DNA of 64,000 bases from Bacteroidales bacterium. GTDB lineage: Bacteria; Bacteroidota; Bacteroidia; Bacteroidales; Muribaculaceae. Location of the stretch: the NCBI GenBank assembly GCA_014800795.1, contig JAAVFL010000009.1, positions 84,277-148,276 on the forward strand, read 5' to 3'. Shown piece after piece: positions 16,476 to 26,321 of the stretch. The notes under the pieces are model-generated. The model worked only from the letters and a program-made list of their open reading frames with translations. It was not told where the DNA came from and made no database searches. The first letter of the stretch is position 1. Every line of letters begins with the position of its first letter. Both the position numbers and the translations under genes were made by a program.

Positions 16476-17366
16476 ATGAACAAGAAAAGACTAATACCGG
16501 TTTTCCTGGTTCTGGCAGCCGCCATACTCGTGGCAGGTGCCGTAACCCTCAACAACCGTAAATCATCAGAGACAATGACAGACAACAATACACCAGCTAC
16601 AGAAACTACGAAATCTACCGCCGACGCGACAGTTGAGTTCACCACCACCGAGGGCGACATCACCGTGCGCCTGTTCGGCGACACTCCCCGCCACCGCGAC
16701 AACTTCCTGAAACTCGTGCGCGAAGGCTACTACAACGGTGTGCTCTTCCACCGGGTGATAAAAGACTTCATGGTGCAGACCGGTGATCCCGACTCAAAGG
16801 ATGCACCCGCAGGAAAGATGCTCGGCACCGGAGGACCAGACTATACTGTCGATGCCGAAATCGTATATCCCCGCCACTTCCACAAGCGTGGTGCTCTGGC
16901 TGCCGCCCGTCAGGGCGATCAGGTGAATCCCGAGCGCAAATCGTCGGGATCGCAGTTCTATATCGTCACCGGAAAAGTATACAACGACTCCACCATCGGC
17001 CAGATTGAGCGTCAGATGCAGATGGCACAGAAACAGCAGATTTTCAACGATCTCGCCAAGGAACATAAGGATTCGATAATGGCATTGCGCCGCAACCGCG
17101 ATCAGGCAGGCCTTTCAGCCCTTCAGGACGAACTCATTGCCCTCACAGAGAAGAAAGCTGCCGAGAACCCGGTGGCTCTCACTCCCGAGCAACGCGAAGC
17201 ATACACCACCGTAGGCGGAACGCCCCATCTCGACAACCAATACACCGTATTCGGCGAAGTTATCAGCGGCATGGATGTAGTGGAGAAAATTGAGAAAGCC
17301 GAGACCAACGGCCAGGATCGCCCGCTCACCGACGTGCGCATCATCTCCGCCAAAGTTGTGGAATAG
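16476..17366 (+). CDS. Cyclophilin-type peptidyl-prolyl cis-trans isomerase, exported
   Basis: The 296-residue protein catalyses proline isomerisation in the envelope. An N-terminal hydrophobic segment (LIPVFLVLAAAILVAGAVTL) acts as a signal or anchor. The cyclophilin core shows VEFTTTEGDITVRLFGDTPRHRDNF, YYNGVLFHRVIKDFMVQTGDP, SGSQFYIVTG and NQYTVFGEVISGMDVV. Between the last two is an insertion of about 75 residues, largely helical and Gln/Lys-rich, typical of Bacteroidales homologues. A hairpin follows the stop. Confidence 0.93.
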   Translation: MNKKRLIPVFLVLAAAILVAGAVTLNNRKSSETMTDNNTPATETTKSTADATVEFTTTEGDITVRLFGDTPRHRDNFLKLVREGYYNGVLFHRVIKDFMVQTGDPDSKDAPAGKMLGTGGPDYTVDAEIVYPRHFHKRGALAAARQGDQVNPERKSSGSQFYIVTGKVYNDSTIGQIERQMQMAQKQQIFNDLAKEHKDSIMALRRNRDQAGLSALQDELIALTEKKAAENPVALTPEQREAYTTVGGTPHLDNQYTVFGEVISGMDVVEKIEKAETNGQDRPLTDVRIISAKVVE

Positions 17367-17406
17367 TCAGCTGCAAGCCCTACAGACAGTGCAGATTCCA
17401 TATCCC

Positions 17407-17444
17407 GTATAAGTTTTATAAGTGGAATCTTATAAAACTTATAC
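17407..17444 (+). terminator. 16-bp perfect hairpin abutting the TTG start of the M16 peptidase gene
   Basis: Arms 17407-17422 and 17429-17444 (arm GTATAAGTTTTATAAG) are perfectly complementary with a 6-nt loop. The structure begins about 40 nt after the cyclophilin stop and ends at the base before the proposed TTG start of the next gene. It could terminate the upstream transcript, although no T-run follows, or it could control translation of the M16 gene. Confidence 0.6.
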
Positions 17445-18713
17445 TTGCCCAACGACCAACCGCCGAATACTGCTTTGGATATATCCCGCCACATACTGCC
17501 CAACGGACTGCGCCTTGTGCATGTCTACGATCCCTCCACCGCAATGGTGGCGGTCAATACACTGTATAATGTCGGCGCCCGCGATGAGCGACCGGAAATG
17601 ACAGGCATAGCCCATCTGTTCGAACACCTCATGTTCGGAGGATCGGCAAATATAGCAGATTTCGACGGTCAGCTCTCAGCGGCCGGAGGAAACTCCAACG
17701 CATGGACCTCCTCCGACTTCACAAACTTCTATTGCCTTCTACCCGCCGAAAATCTCGCTACCGCCTTGTGGCTCGAAAGCGACCGCATGCTTCAGCTCGC
17801 CTTCTCCGAAAAATCGCTTGAGGTTCAGCGAAGTGTTGTTATCGAAGAGTTCAAACAGGTATGCCTGAACCGTCCGTACGGCGATATGGACCATCAGTTC
17901 CGCGACCTCTGCTATACAGTTCACCCCTACCGGATTCCCGTCATAGGAAAGGACTTCACGCACATAGAGAAAGTGATGATGAACGATGTCCGCGACTGGT
18001 TCTACCGCCACTATGCCCCGAACAACGCCGTGCTGGCCATATGTGGCAACGTCCCGTTCCGGGAAGCCGTGGAACTTGTGGAACACTACTACAGCGACAT
18101 ACCCCGCAGAGACATCGCGCCCCGGTCACATCAGCATGAACCCGATCAGACTGCCCCTAAGTCGAGGATCATAACCCGCGATGTGCCCCAGACCGCCCTA
18201 CGCATCGGATACCCTATGTCGCCCTACGGATCGCAGGCATACTTCGAAGCCGATACTATAAGCGACATCCTCAGCAACGGGCGCTCATCGCGCTTCTACC
18301 GCCGCCTGCTGTTGGGATCCGACATGTTTACAGAACTCGACGCAAGCATTTCCGGCAGCGAGGAAGAGGGACTTTTCATAATCTCCGCCAAACTTACCGG
18401 CAACGGAGAAGAAGCCGAACGGCAGGCCACGGATGCCATCAACCGCGAACTCCGCATCCTTGCCGCCGAGCCGCCGTCGGAACGCGAACTGCGACGCTGC
18501 ATAAACCTGCTTGAAAGCAACCGCACATTCTCGAACCTCAATTGTCTCGCCGTAGCCCAGACCATCGCAACCGCCGAACTCCATGGCGAGAACCCCGACG
18601 ACTTCATGCGCCCGTACCGCGCCCACACCCCGGCAGCAATCACACGCGCCGCATCAGCCCTCTTCTCCCCCGACCGATCGAATACACTGATTGTACGTCC
18701 TTCGGGAAATTGA
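17445..18713 (+). CDS. M16-family zinc metallopeptidase (pitrilysin-like)
   Basis: The 422-residue protein is a short M16 protease with the inverted zinc motif HLFEH (57-61) and the downstream Glu in VVIEEFKQ. The C-terminal half carries the second M16 domain (GYPMSPYGSQAYFEADTISDIL). There is no signal peptide. A stop at 17433-17435 blocks any upstream start, so the gene must begin at TTG 17445 (ORF-track choice) or at TTG 17475, just before DISRHILPNGLRLVH; no ATG is available near the family start. The function is probably turnover of peptides in the cytoplasm or periplasm. Confidence 0.88.
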   Translation: MPNDQPPNTALDISRHILPNGLRLVHVYDPSTAMVAVNTLYNVGARDERPEMTGIAHLFEHLMFGGSANIADFDGQLSAAGGNSNAWTSSDFTNFYCLLPAENLATALWLESDRMLQLAFSEKSLEVQRSVVIEEFKQVCLNRPYGDMDHQFRDLCYTVHPYRIPVIGKDFTHIEKVMMNDVRDWFYRHYAPNNAVLAICGNVPFREAVELVEHYYSDIPRRDIAPRSHQHEPDQTAPKSRIITRDVPQTALRIGYPMSPYGSQAYFEADTISDILSNGRSSRFYRRLLLGSDMFTELDASISGSEEEGLFIISAKLTGNGEEAERQATDAINRELRILAAEPPSERELRRCINLLESNRTFSNLNCLAVAQTIATAELHGENPDDFMRPYRAHTPAAITRAASALFSPDRSNTLIVRPSGN

Positions 18714-18809
18714 CAATTTCCGTAGGCGGTTTTGTCTACAACCGTGCCGTGGCCTACCGTTATGCTCTAAAACACATAACTTTCCTATACATCTTTTAAT
18801 CTTTTTTAC

Positions 18810-18852
18810 TATCTTTGAAGGCTAAATCCGGCCACGCATGGCGGATTTAGCC
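18810..18852 (+). promoter_or_regulatory. -7 element and leader hairpin of the TonB receptor operon
   Basis: TATCTTTG at 18810-18817 is a consensus -7 box. An 11-bp perfect hairpin (18820-18830/18842-18852, arm GGCTAAATCCG) starts directly after it, so it would lie at the very 5' end of the mRNA. The remaining leader to the ATG at 18901 is AT-rich. The hairpin may protect the transcript or bind a regulator. Confidence 0.55.
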
Positions 18853-18900
18853 TAAATCTTTGCCAGCCAACAACTAAACTTCATATTTACATTTCGATCT

Positions 18901-21690
18901 ATGAGACGAAAACTATTTTTATCTCTAATGACATCGGCAATGCTCCCCGCTATGGCTCAGACAGCTGTAGTAACCGGAAGCGTAATCGACGCCGATACCG
19001 GCAGCCCGATTCCAGGAGCTGTAATCACCATTAAGGATCAAGGAATAACAGTCACGGCAGGCCCTGCCGGCGATTTCCGCATCAGCAATGCCCGCCCCGG
19101 CGAGGTAGTGCTACTCATCGAAGCGCCGGGATATGACGGCTCGGCAGCCCAGACGCGTCTCTTCAACGATCAGAGCGTCAATGCCGGAGTACTCCGTCTA
19201 TATACCGATTTCGCCGATAACGAATTCATCCTCGACAACCAGACTGAACTCCTGATCGACGAATCGATCATGGACGATGAAAACGAATCGGCACAGGCTG
19301 TCGGGGCTCTCACAGGTTCAAACGACGATATATACTACAAGTTCACACGCTACGGCTACTCGCCCCTCTACTCCAACTACCGCGGCTACCAGAGCACATG
19401 GCAGGAGACCTACATCAACTCCCTCCCCATGAACGACCTTATCCGCGGCGGATTCTCATTCCAGCAGCTCGCAGGTATGACTTCGCGCGCATTCCGCAAC
19501 AGCACCGCTACAGTAGGCCTGGCATCGTCGGCCTACGGCTTCGGAGCCATCGGCGGCAGCCAGAACTTCAATACCACCACCGACACCTACGCCCCCGGCT
19601 TCAACGGCTCGCTGAGTTTCACCAACTCCAACTACAAATACCGCGCCATGGCAACCTACTCGACCGGTATGATGGACAACGGATTCGCATTCACGGTAAG
19701 CGCCATAGGCCGATTCGCCGACGAGGGTATAGTGCCCGGTACGTTCTACAACGCGGGAGGTCTCTTCTTCTCGGGCGAGAAAATGTTCAACCGCAACCAC
19801 TCGCTTACACTCACCGCATGGTGCAACCCCCGTCAGTATGCCAACGGTAAGGCTGTCGTGAAAGAGGTGTTCGACCTCACGGGCGACCACCTCTACAACC
19901 CCACGTGGGGTTGGCAGGACGGCAAGAAGCGCTCCGACAACATCCGCGAGAACTTTGACCCCACCGTAATGCTCAACTGGCTTTACAAAACAGAGAAAAC
20001 CGTTCTCAACACCGGTGTGGCAGCCCGCTGGGTTCACTTCGCCCGCACCCGCCTGAGCTACTTCAAGGGCAACGACACCCGCCCCGACTACTACAAGAAT
20101 CTCCCCTCCTACTACAGCAACCCCGCCGACAACTCAAACTACAACCCCGAGAAAGCCGCCTACTACACCGAACTCTGGAAGAACGATGAAAGCTTCCGGC
20201 AGCTCGATTGGGACGGCTTCTATCTCACCAACGAACTCAACAACATCCAGAACGAGACACTCCCCTACGACGAGCAGCTCGGATCGACCTACATGCAGCA
20301 GATGGAACACTCCAACCAGTTCAACTTCATCGTAGGCTCGACCATCAACCAGCGCCTGAACGATTACATGAGCCTTCAGGGAGGTGTTAACCTCAACTAC
20401 ACCCGCACAAGCGACTTCGCTACAGTAAAAGACCTCCTTGGCGGCCAGTTCTGGTACGATGTCGACGGATTCTCGGAGCGCGAAATCTACAACCCCGAGG
20501 CTTCGGCAGACATAATGCAGAACGACCTCAACAACCCCGACCGCCGCGCTGTCAAGGGTGACCGCATCGGATGGGATTACAACATCCACGCCCTCAAGGT
20601 GGAAGGATGGCTCCAGAACCAGATCAACCTCCCGAAATGGGACGTAAACTACGGTCTGAAAATGAACTACGAGCAGTTCTACCGCCACGGCAACATGCGC
20701 AACGGACGCGCTCCGGCCAACTCCTACGGCGACTCAAAGACAATCCATTTCGACGACGCCTCCGTAAAAGCCGGCGTGACATACAAACTCAACGGACGCA
20801 ACTACTTCACCCTCCAGGCCGAATACGGAACCGTTGCCCCTGTCATCAACGACGTTTACATCTCACCGCGCGTTAAAGACACTACGGTCGACAACGTTCA
20901 GAGCACACGCGTGTTCTCCGCCGACCTCCGCTATACCTGGAACTATCGCCGCTTCCGCGGTTCAATCTCGGCTTACTTCACCGACATGAGCAATGCACTC
21001 GAGCGCTACGGATTCTGGGACGAGAGCCTCAACGCTTTCTGTAACTTCGCCCTCAACGGCGTTCACCGCCAGTACAAAGGCATCGAACTCGGCATGGCAT
21101 ACCAGATCACTTCGTCGCTTCGCCTGAGCTTCGCCGGCAACTTCTCGCGCTACCGCTACGCCAACAACCCCATGGGCACACGCTCGGTCGAGAACGGCCT
21201 GCAGCCCGACCAGACCAACCAGTTCTACCTCAAGAACTACTACTGCACCTCTACGCCGCAGACCGCTTTCAACATCGCCGTGGCATACAACGCCCCTAAG
21301 ATGTGGTTCTTCAACGTAGACGCATCGTGGCTGGCCGACTACTACGTTCGTCTGGCATATCCGCGCCACCAGATCATCGACGGTCTGGCAGCTTACGCCG
21401 GATCGCCTGAGGAGCTCGACCGCCTCGTGTCGGAATTCACCGCCCAGGAGAAACTTCCCAACAACTGGGTAGTCAACGCCTCGGTAGGCAAGCTCATTTA
21501 TCTCAACCGCAAGGTGAGCCTCAACCTGAACGTATCGGTAAGCAACCTTATCAACAACCGCAACCTCATCACCCAGGCAACCGAGCAGTTCCGTATCGAC
21601 ACCAAATACTACAACCCGAACGCATTCCCCACAAAATACATGTACGCTCAGGGTATCAAGGTGTTCGTAAACGCAGGTATCCGCTTCTGA
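18901..21690 (+). CDS. TonB-dependent outer-membrane receptor
   Basis: The 929-residue protein imports a ligand across the outer membrane using TonB energy. After the signal peptide (to about AMAQ20) comes a carboxypeptidase-regulatory-like domain (VTGSVIDADTGSPIPGAVITI). A plug-like region follows (SLPMNDLIRGGFSFQQLAG, YGFGAIGGSQNFN), then a long beta-barrel of alternating aromatic strands ending in IKVFVNAGIRF, a C-terminal Phe as outer-membrane proteins require. No SusD gene is adjacent. Two DUF5689-like lipoproteins follow with short gaps and are likely its surface partners. The ligand is unknown. Confidence 0.9.
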   Translation: MRRKLFLSLMTSAMLPAMAQTAVVTGSVIDADTGSPIPGAVITIKDQGITVTAGPAGDFRISNARPGEVVLLIEAPGYDGSAAQTRLFNDQSVNAGVLRLYTDFADNEFILDNQTELLIDESIMDDENESAQAVGALTGSNDDIYYKFTRYGYSPLYSNYRGYQSTWQETYINSLPMNDLIRGGFSFQQLAGMTSRAFRNSTATVGLASSAYGFGAIGGSQNFNTTTDTYAPGFNGSLSFTNSNYKYRAMATYSTGMMDNGFAFTVSAIGRFADEGIVPGTFYNAGGLFFSGEKMFNRNHSLTLTAWCNPRQYANGKAVVKEVFDLTGDHLYNPTWGWQDGKKRSDNIRENFDPTVMLNWLYKTEKTVLNTGVAARWVHFARTRLSYFKGNDTRPDYYKNLPSYYSNPADNSNYNPEKAAYYTELWKNDESFRQLDWDGFYLTNELNNIQNETLPYDEQLGSTYMQQMEHSNQFNFIVGSTINQRLNDYMSLQGGVNLNYTRTSDFATVKDLLGGQFWYDVDGFSEREIYNPEASADIMQNDLNNPDRRAVKGDRIGWDYNIHALKVEGWLQNQINLPKWDVNYGLKMNYEQFYRHGNMRNGRAPANSYGDSKTIHFDDASVKAGVTYKLNGRNYFTLQAEYGTVAPVINDVYISPRVKDTTVDNVQSTRVFSADLRYTWNYRRFRGSISAYFTDMSNALERYGFWDESLNAFCNFALNGVHRQYKGIELGMAYQITSSLRLSFAGNFSRYRYANNPMGTRSVENGLQPDQTNQFYLKNYYCTSTPQTAFNIAVAYNAPKMWFFNVDASWLADYYVRLAYPRHQIIDGLAAYAGSPEELDRLVSEFTAQEKLPNNWVVNASVGKLIYLNRKVSLNLNVSVSNLINNRNLITQATEQFRIDTKYYNPNAFPTKYMYAQGIKVFVNAGIRF

Positions 21691-21728
21691 TCCGGTAACC
21701 AAGTTCCAACCACAACAGAAACAGAACG

Positions 21729-23114
21729 ATGAAAAAATCAATAATATATATAGCAGCCCTATTCGCCGCCGCCGTCGGCTTCACTGCCTGCGACAACGAC
21801 TTCGAGATACCGCCCTATCAGGAAGCAGGCACCACCGGCGAGACCATAGCAGAGGCCAACACCACAATTGCCGAGCTTAAAGAAGCGTTCACACAGGATG
21901 TGGACTACTTCAACACCCCCATCGGCACAAAAGACAACGGCGAACACTACATAATCCGTGGCCGTGTCACCTCCAACACCCGCGCCGGCAACGTATTCAA
22001 GAAAGTCTGCGTAGAAGATGCCACCGGAGGCGTGATCTTCTCGGTAAACTCAAGCTACGTTTACCAGACCGCACCGTTCGGCCAGGAAATCATAGTTGAC
22101 TGTACCGGAATGTACTACGGTAACTACGGCGCCGGTGTGCAGATCGGTTCGCAACCTCAGGGCGCATCGGCGACTTCCGCCCCCGAACGTATGCCCGAGG
22201 ATATGTGGAAAGATCACGTGACCGCAATCGGCATCCCCGATCCTTCGAAAGTGACGGTTCACGAGGTTACCGTTCCCGAACTCAAGGACCTGTTCAACAA
22301 CCCCGAGACACGCCTCGAGTGGCAGGGATTGCTCGTGAAGATCAACGACTGCCGTTTCCAGAGCCCCGGCGTTCAGCTCGGCGTTGAAAACGCATCCAAC
22401 AACTCCGTTTACCTCACCGCAGCCGAAGGCGGCAACGCTACCATAGCCATCAACACCTCGGGATACTCGACCCTCTGGAACATCTACGCCCCATCGGGCA
22501 CCGGATCGGTTACCGGAGTACTCTCGCGCTACCGCAACGACTGGCAGCTCGCCCTCAACGATGCCGACGGCATCGGCGACACATTCAAGGCATGGGAACC
22601 CGGACCGGAGCCTATCTACTCCGAATCTTTCCAGACAAATATCGGTAAATTCACTATCGAGAACATCTCGCTGGCAGAAGCACTCACCTACGTATGGAGC
22701 CACGACAGCTACGGATATATGAAAGCATCGGCATACGTCGGTCAGAGCTATGCATCGGACTCATGGCTCATATCTCCGCTGCTCGACCTCTCGGAGGTTG
22801 AAGAGCCGGGTCTGACATTCGACCATTGCACCAACAAATTCCCCAGCCTCGACGTAGCCAAACAGCAGGTTTCTCTTGCCGTAAGAACCGAAGGTGGTGA
22901 ATGGAATACCGTAGCCATCCCTGAATGGTCAACCAACGCCGACTGGACATTCGTAAACTCCGGAAACATCGATCTTGCGGCATACAGCGGCAAGAAGATT
23001 CAGATAGGATTCCATTACACCAGCCAGAATGACGCTTCGGGCACATGGGAAGTGAAGAACTTCGCAATCACCGGTAAAGGAACCATTACCGTAACCGAGG
23101 CCACAGCAAACTAA
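21729..23114 (+). CDS. DUF5689-like surface lipoprotein with C-terminal jelly-roll domain
   Basis: The 461-residue protein has a lipobox (VGFTACDN, Cys21). The first half looks like a DUF5689 OB-like region (TIAELKEAF, HYIIRGRVTSNTRAGN, IFSVNSSYVY). The last 170 residues form a choice-of-anchor-J or MAM-like jelly roll (YGYMKASAYVGQSYASDSW, FDHCTNKFPSL, VNSGNIDLAAYSGKKIQIG). It is paralogous to the next gene and is presumably displayed with the TonB receptor. The function is unknown; family names are from motif memory. Confidence 0.78.
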   Translation: MKKSIIYIAALFAAAVGFTACDNDFEIPPYQEAGTTGETIAEANTTIAELKEAFTQDVDYFNTPIGTKDNGEHYIIRGRVTSNTRAGNVFKKVCVEDATGGVIFSVNSSYVYQTAPFGQEIIVDCTGMYYGNYGAGVQIGSQPQGASATSAPERMPEDMWKDHVTAIGIPDPSKVTVHEVTVPELKDLFNNPETRLEWQGLLVKINDCRFQSPGVQLGVENASNNSVYLTAAEGGNATIAINTSGYSTLWNIYAPSGTGSVTGVLSRYRNDWQLALNDADGIGDTFKAWEPGPEPIYSESFQTNIGKFTIENISLAEALTYVWSHDSYGYMKASAYVGQSYASDSWLISPLLDLSEVEEPGLTFDHCTNKFPSLDVAKQQVSLAVRTEGGEWNTVAIPEWSTNADWTFVNSGNIDLAAYSGKKIQIGFHYTSQNDASGTWEVKNFAITGKGTITVTEATAN

Positions 23115-23143
23115 TCCCCCTCCCACACTAAGCAACTACAAAT

Positions 23144-26100
23144 ATGAAAATACTGAAATCAATATTTATCGGATTTGCTGCCATGGCAGCCCTGGGAGGG
23201 TTCACCGCCTGTCAGGACGACTTTGACACCCCCGATCTGCTGGAAAACGCTCCCAAAGCCGAGCTTACCCCCAACACCACGATTTACGAGTTCAAGCAGG
23301 CCTTCTGGATCGACGGCGAATCGAACTACGCCACCAAGGTAGGAACCAAGGAGAACGGCGACCACTACATCGTATCAGGCCGCGTGATCACCTCCGACTA
23401 TGCAGGCAACATCTACAAGAGCCTCGTGATCCAGGACGAGACCGCAGCCCTGCAGTTCTCCATCAACGCCTACAGCCTCTACCAGAAATACCGCGTGGGT
23501 CAGGAGATCGTCATCGACCTCACCGACCTTTATGCCGGCATGTATATGGGTCTGTTCCAGATCGGAGCCGAGGGCCACAGTTCGTCGGGTGCCGTACAGA
23601 CCTCCTACATGAGCGACGCACGCTTCTACAACCGCGCCCAGCTCAACGGTCTGCCTGAACCATCGAAAGTGATCGTGCATACCCTCGAGAACATGAGCGC
23701 ACCCGCCGCCGACAACATGCGCTGGCAGAGCGAGCTCGTGCGCTTCAACAACGTTACCGCCGAGCCACAGGAAACCAACCTCAACGACGAAGGTATCTAC
23801 AAACCCCTCTACACCTTCGGCATATATCACGAAAACTTCGACCAGGTTATCAACATCGACGGCACCGGCTACAAACTGCGCACAAGCGGCTACTCGAACT
23901 TCTACTACGAACTCATGCCCACCGAACCGTTCGATATCGAGACCCTTCTGTCGTACTACAACGGCGCATGGCAGCTCTACCTCATCGACTACGCAGGTGT
24001 GATGAACGCCGGAGATCCGACCATCCCCGCAGGGACCGAGAAGAACCCCTGGACCACCGATCAGGCTATCGAGAACATCGCCAACGGAGTGACAGCCTAC
24101 GGATGGACCAGCGGCTACATCGTGGGCACCGTGGCTCCCGAGGTTGAGAAAGTAACCTCCGACGAGGATATCGAATGGGGCGCGGAAGCCACCCTCGCCA
24201 ACACCGTGGTGATCGCTCCCTACGCCGAGTGCAAGAACTATCAGCAGTGCCTCATCGTACCTCTCCCCCAAAGCTCGGTAATGCGCCAGAAAGTAGCTCT
24301 CAAGGATAATCCCGGCAACCTCGGCAAGGTACTCGCCGTTCAGGGTACACCCGACAAATATATGGAAGCTTTCGGCATCACCGGCAACCTCGGAACCTCA
24401 GGCGAATTCAAACTCGAAGGGGTTGACCTCTCCGGCAACGGCGACGGCACCGAAGCCAGCCCCTACAACTGCGCACAGGTTATCGCCATGAACCCCTCGT
24501 CGACTACCGACGCCGTAGAATCGGGCGTATGGGTTCACGGCTACATCGTAGGCTACTATGAGAATTACGAAGCCCACTTCGAAACCTCGACCTCGCAGCG
24601 CGCCAACATCCTTATTTCCGATGTTCCCAACCCGACAGCCAAAGAGCAGTGTGTCTGCATTCAGCTTGTCGCCCAGACCGAAGTCCGCGAGAAACTCAAC
24701 CTTGTCGACAACAAGGGTATGCTCGGAAAAGAGGTTGCCGTACGCGGTGACGTGATGAAATACAACACACTTCCCGGCATCAAGAACACCGACGCTTACC
24801 GCGCCGAAGAAGGCGACACACCCACTCCTCCCGCTACCGACAACGACGGCACCGAAGCCAGCCCCTTCAACTGCGCCGAAGTTATCGCCATGAACCCCTC
24901 GTCGACCACCGACGCCGTAAAATCGAATGTATGGGTGGAAGGCTACATCGTAGGTTACTATGAAAACTACGAAGCCCACTTCGCTGTTTCAACCTCGCAG
25001 CGCGCCAACATCCTCATCTCCGATACTCCCAATCCTACCGACAAGTCGCAGACCGTATGCATTCAGCTTGTCGCCCAGACCAAAGTCCGCGAGAAACTCA
25101 ACCTCGTCGACAACCCCGGCAATCTCGGTAAGACGGTAGCCGTTCTCGGCGATATCATGAAGTACAATACCCTCCCGGGCGTAAAGAACACCACCTTCTA
25201 CAAGCTTGACGGCCAGGGAGGCGGCGACACTCCAACCCTCGGCGACAACCTCTATGAGGCTACCTTCAAGAGTTCTGACGAAGGATTTACCATCCACAAC
25301 ATCGAACTCGCATCGGCTCTCAGCTATGTATGGCAGCACGATGCATCCTACGGCTACATGAAAGCTTCGGCATACGTCGGCCAGAGCTACGCATCGAACT
25401 CATGGCTCGTATCGCCGTTGCTCGACCTTTCGGCCGCCCAGAATCCAGTGCTCACTTTCGACCACGTTACCAACAAGTTCCCCAGCCTCGCAACAGCAAA
25501 AAGTCAGGTTTCACTCGCCGTCAGCGTCGACGGCGCCGACTGGCAGACCGTTGCGATCCCCAACTGGAGCGACAACGCATCGTGGACATTCGTCAATTCA
25601 GGCGACATCGACCTGAGCGCATACGCAGGCAAAAAGATCAAGCTCGGCTTTCACTACACCAGCACCGACGGTGAATCAGGCACATGGGAGATCAAGAATC
25701 TTGCCATCAGCGGAACCGGATCCATAACCGCTACCGCCGACAGCAACTTCCCCGGCGGAGGCGACACCCCCGGAACCGGTGGTGACGAACCCACTCCCCC
25801 TACCCCTGCAGGCGACTACAAGGGCGACTTCAACAGCTTCAACGGCAGCGAACCCAAAAGCTCACCTTACGGCACATACACCAACGCTACCGGATGGACA
25901 GCCGACTGGAGCATCATCCTCGCCGGTCAGACTGCCGGATCGGCCGACAACAACCCCCGCTTCGGATTCATCGGCGACACCTCCACCATCGCAGTGTGCA
26001 TGAACGGTAACACCGAAAAGATCGGCAAGATCACATCGCCGGCTCTTACCGGTGGCATCCAGAACCTGTCGTTCAGCTACGGTTATCCATACAACGGCAC

Positions 26101-26314
26101 CAAGTATGCCTTCACTATCAATATCCTCCAGAACGGCTCAGTGGTGAAGACACAGACCGTAACCGACGATGCTCCCGAGAAAGGTAAAGCCTACAGCTTC
26201 ACAATGGAGGTTGGCGTATCGGGCGACTTCTCGATAGAGATTGTCAACGACTGCCCCTCAGAAGCCAATAAGAACGGCGACCGCGTGGCAATCTGGAATC
26301 TTACCTGGGATTAA
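23144..26314 (+). CDS. Large multidomain surface lipoprotein with internal duplications (DUF5689/DUF6359-like)
   Basis: The 1056-residue lipoprotein (lipobox GGFTACQD, Cys23) begins with a DUF5689-like region (about 40-290) homologous to the upstream gene. Three DUF6359-like modules follow (starting near GTEKNPWTT, GTEASPYNCAQV and GTEASPFNCAEV); the last two are near-identical 134-residue copies. Then come a jelly-roll domain nearly matching the upstream paralogue (YGYMKASAYVGQSYASNSW), a Gly/Thr/Pro linker, and a further C-terminal beta domain. The modular build suggests an adhesin or binding protein working with the TonB receptor; no catalytic motif is visible. Confidence 0.78.
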   Translation: MKILKSIFIGFAAMAALGGFTACQDDFDTPDLLENAPKAELTPNTTIYEFKQAFWIDGESNYATKVGTKENGDHYIVSGRVITSDYAGNIYKSLVIQDETAALQFSINAYSLYQKYRVGQEIVIDLTDLYAGMYMGLFQIGAEGHSSSGAVQTSYMSDARFYNRAQLNGLPEPSKVIVHTLENMSAPAADNMRWQSELVRFNNVTAEPQETNLNDEGIYKPLYTFGIYHENFDQVINIDGTGYKLRTSGYSNFYYELMPTEPFDIETLLSYYNGAWQLYLIDYAGVMNAGDPTIPAGTEKNPWTTDQAIENIANGVTAYGWTSGYIVGTVAPEVEKVTSDEDIEWGAEATLANTVVIAPYAECKNYQQCLIVPLPQSSVMRQKVALKDNPGNLGKVLAVQGTPDKYMEAFGITGNLGTSGEFKLEGVDLSGNGDGTEASPYNCAQVIAMNPSSTTDAVESGVWVHGYIVGYYENYEAHFETSTSQRANILISDVPNPTAKEQCVCIQLVAQTEVREKLNLVDNKGMLGKEVAVRGDVMKYNTLPGIKNTDAYRAEEGDTPTPPATDNDGTEASPFNCAEVIAMNPSSTTDAVKSNVWVEGYIVGYYENYEAHFAVSTSQRANILISDTPNPTDKSQTVCIQLVAQTKVREKLNLVDNPGNLGKTVAVLGDIMKYNTLPGVKNTTFYKLDGQGGGDTPTLGDNLYEATFKSSDEGFTIHNIELASALSYVWQHDASYGYMKASAYVGQSYASNSWLVSPLLDLSAAQNPVLTFDHVTNKFPSLATAKSQVSLAVSVDGADWQTVAIPNWSDNASWTFVNSGDIDLSAYAGKKIKLGFHYTSTDGESGTWEIKNLAISGTGSITATADSNFPGGGDTPGTGGDEPTPPTPAGDYKGDFNSFNGSEPKSSPYGTYTNATGWTADWSIILAGQTAGSADNNPRFGFIGDTSTIAVCMNGNTEKIGKITSPALTGGIQNLSFSYGYPYNGTKYAFTINILQNGSVVKTQTVTDDAPEKGKAYSFTMEVGVSGDFSIEIVNDCPSEANKNGDRVAIWNLTWD
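24443..25246 (+). repeat. Two tandem 402-bp coding repeats
   Basis: Segments beginning with GACGGCACCGAAGCC at 24443 and 24845 are highly similar in DNA and protein, giving an in-frame unit of 402 bp or 134 codons. This looks like a recent domain duplication within the 1056-aa lipoprotein gene and could vary in copy number by recombination. A more divergent third module lies just upstream. Confidence 0.8.
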
Positions 26315-26321
26315 CACAATT

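Noticed and set aside
24443-25246. CRISPR-like repeats
   Set aside because: The repeats are 402-bp in-frame coding units without spacers.
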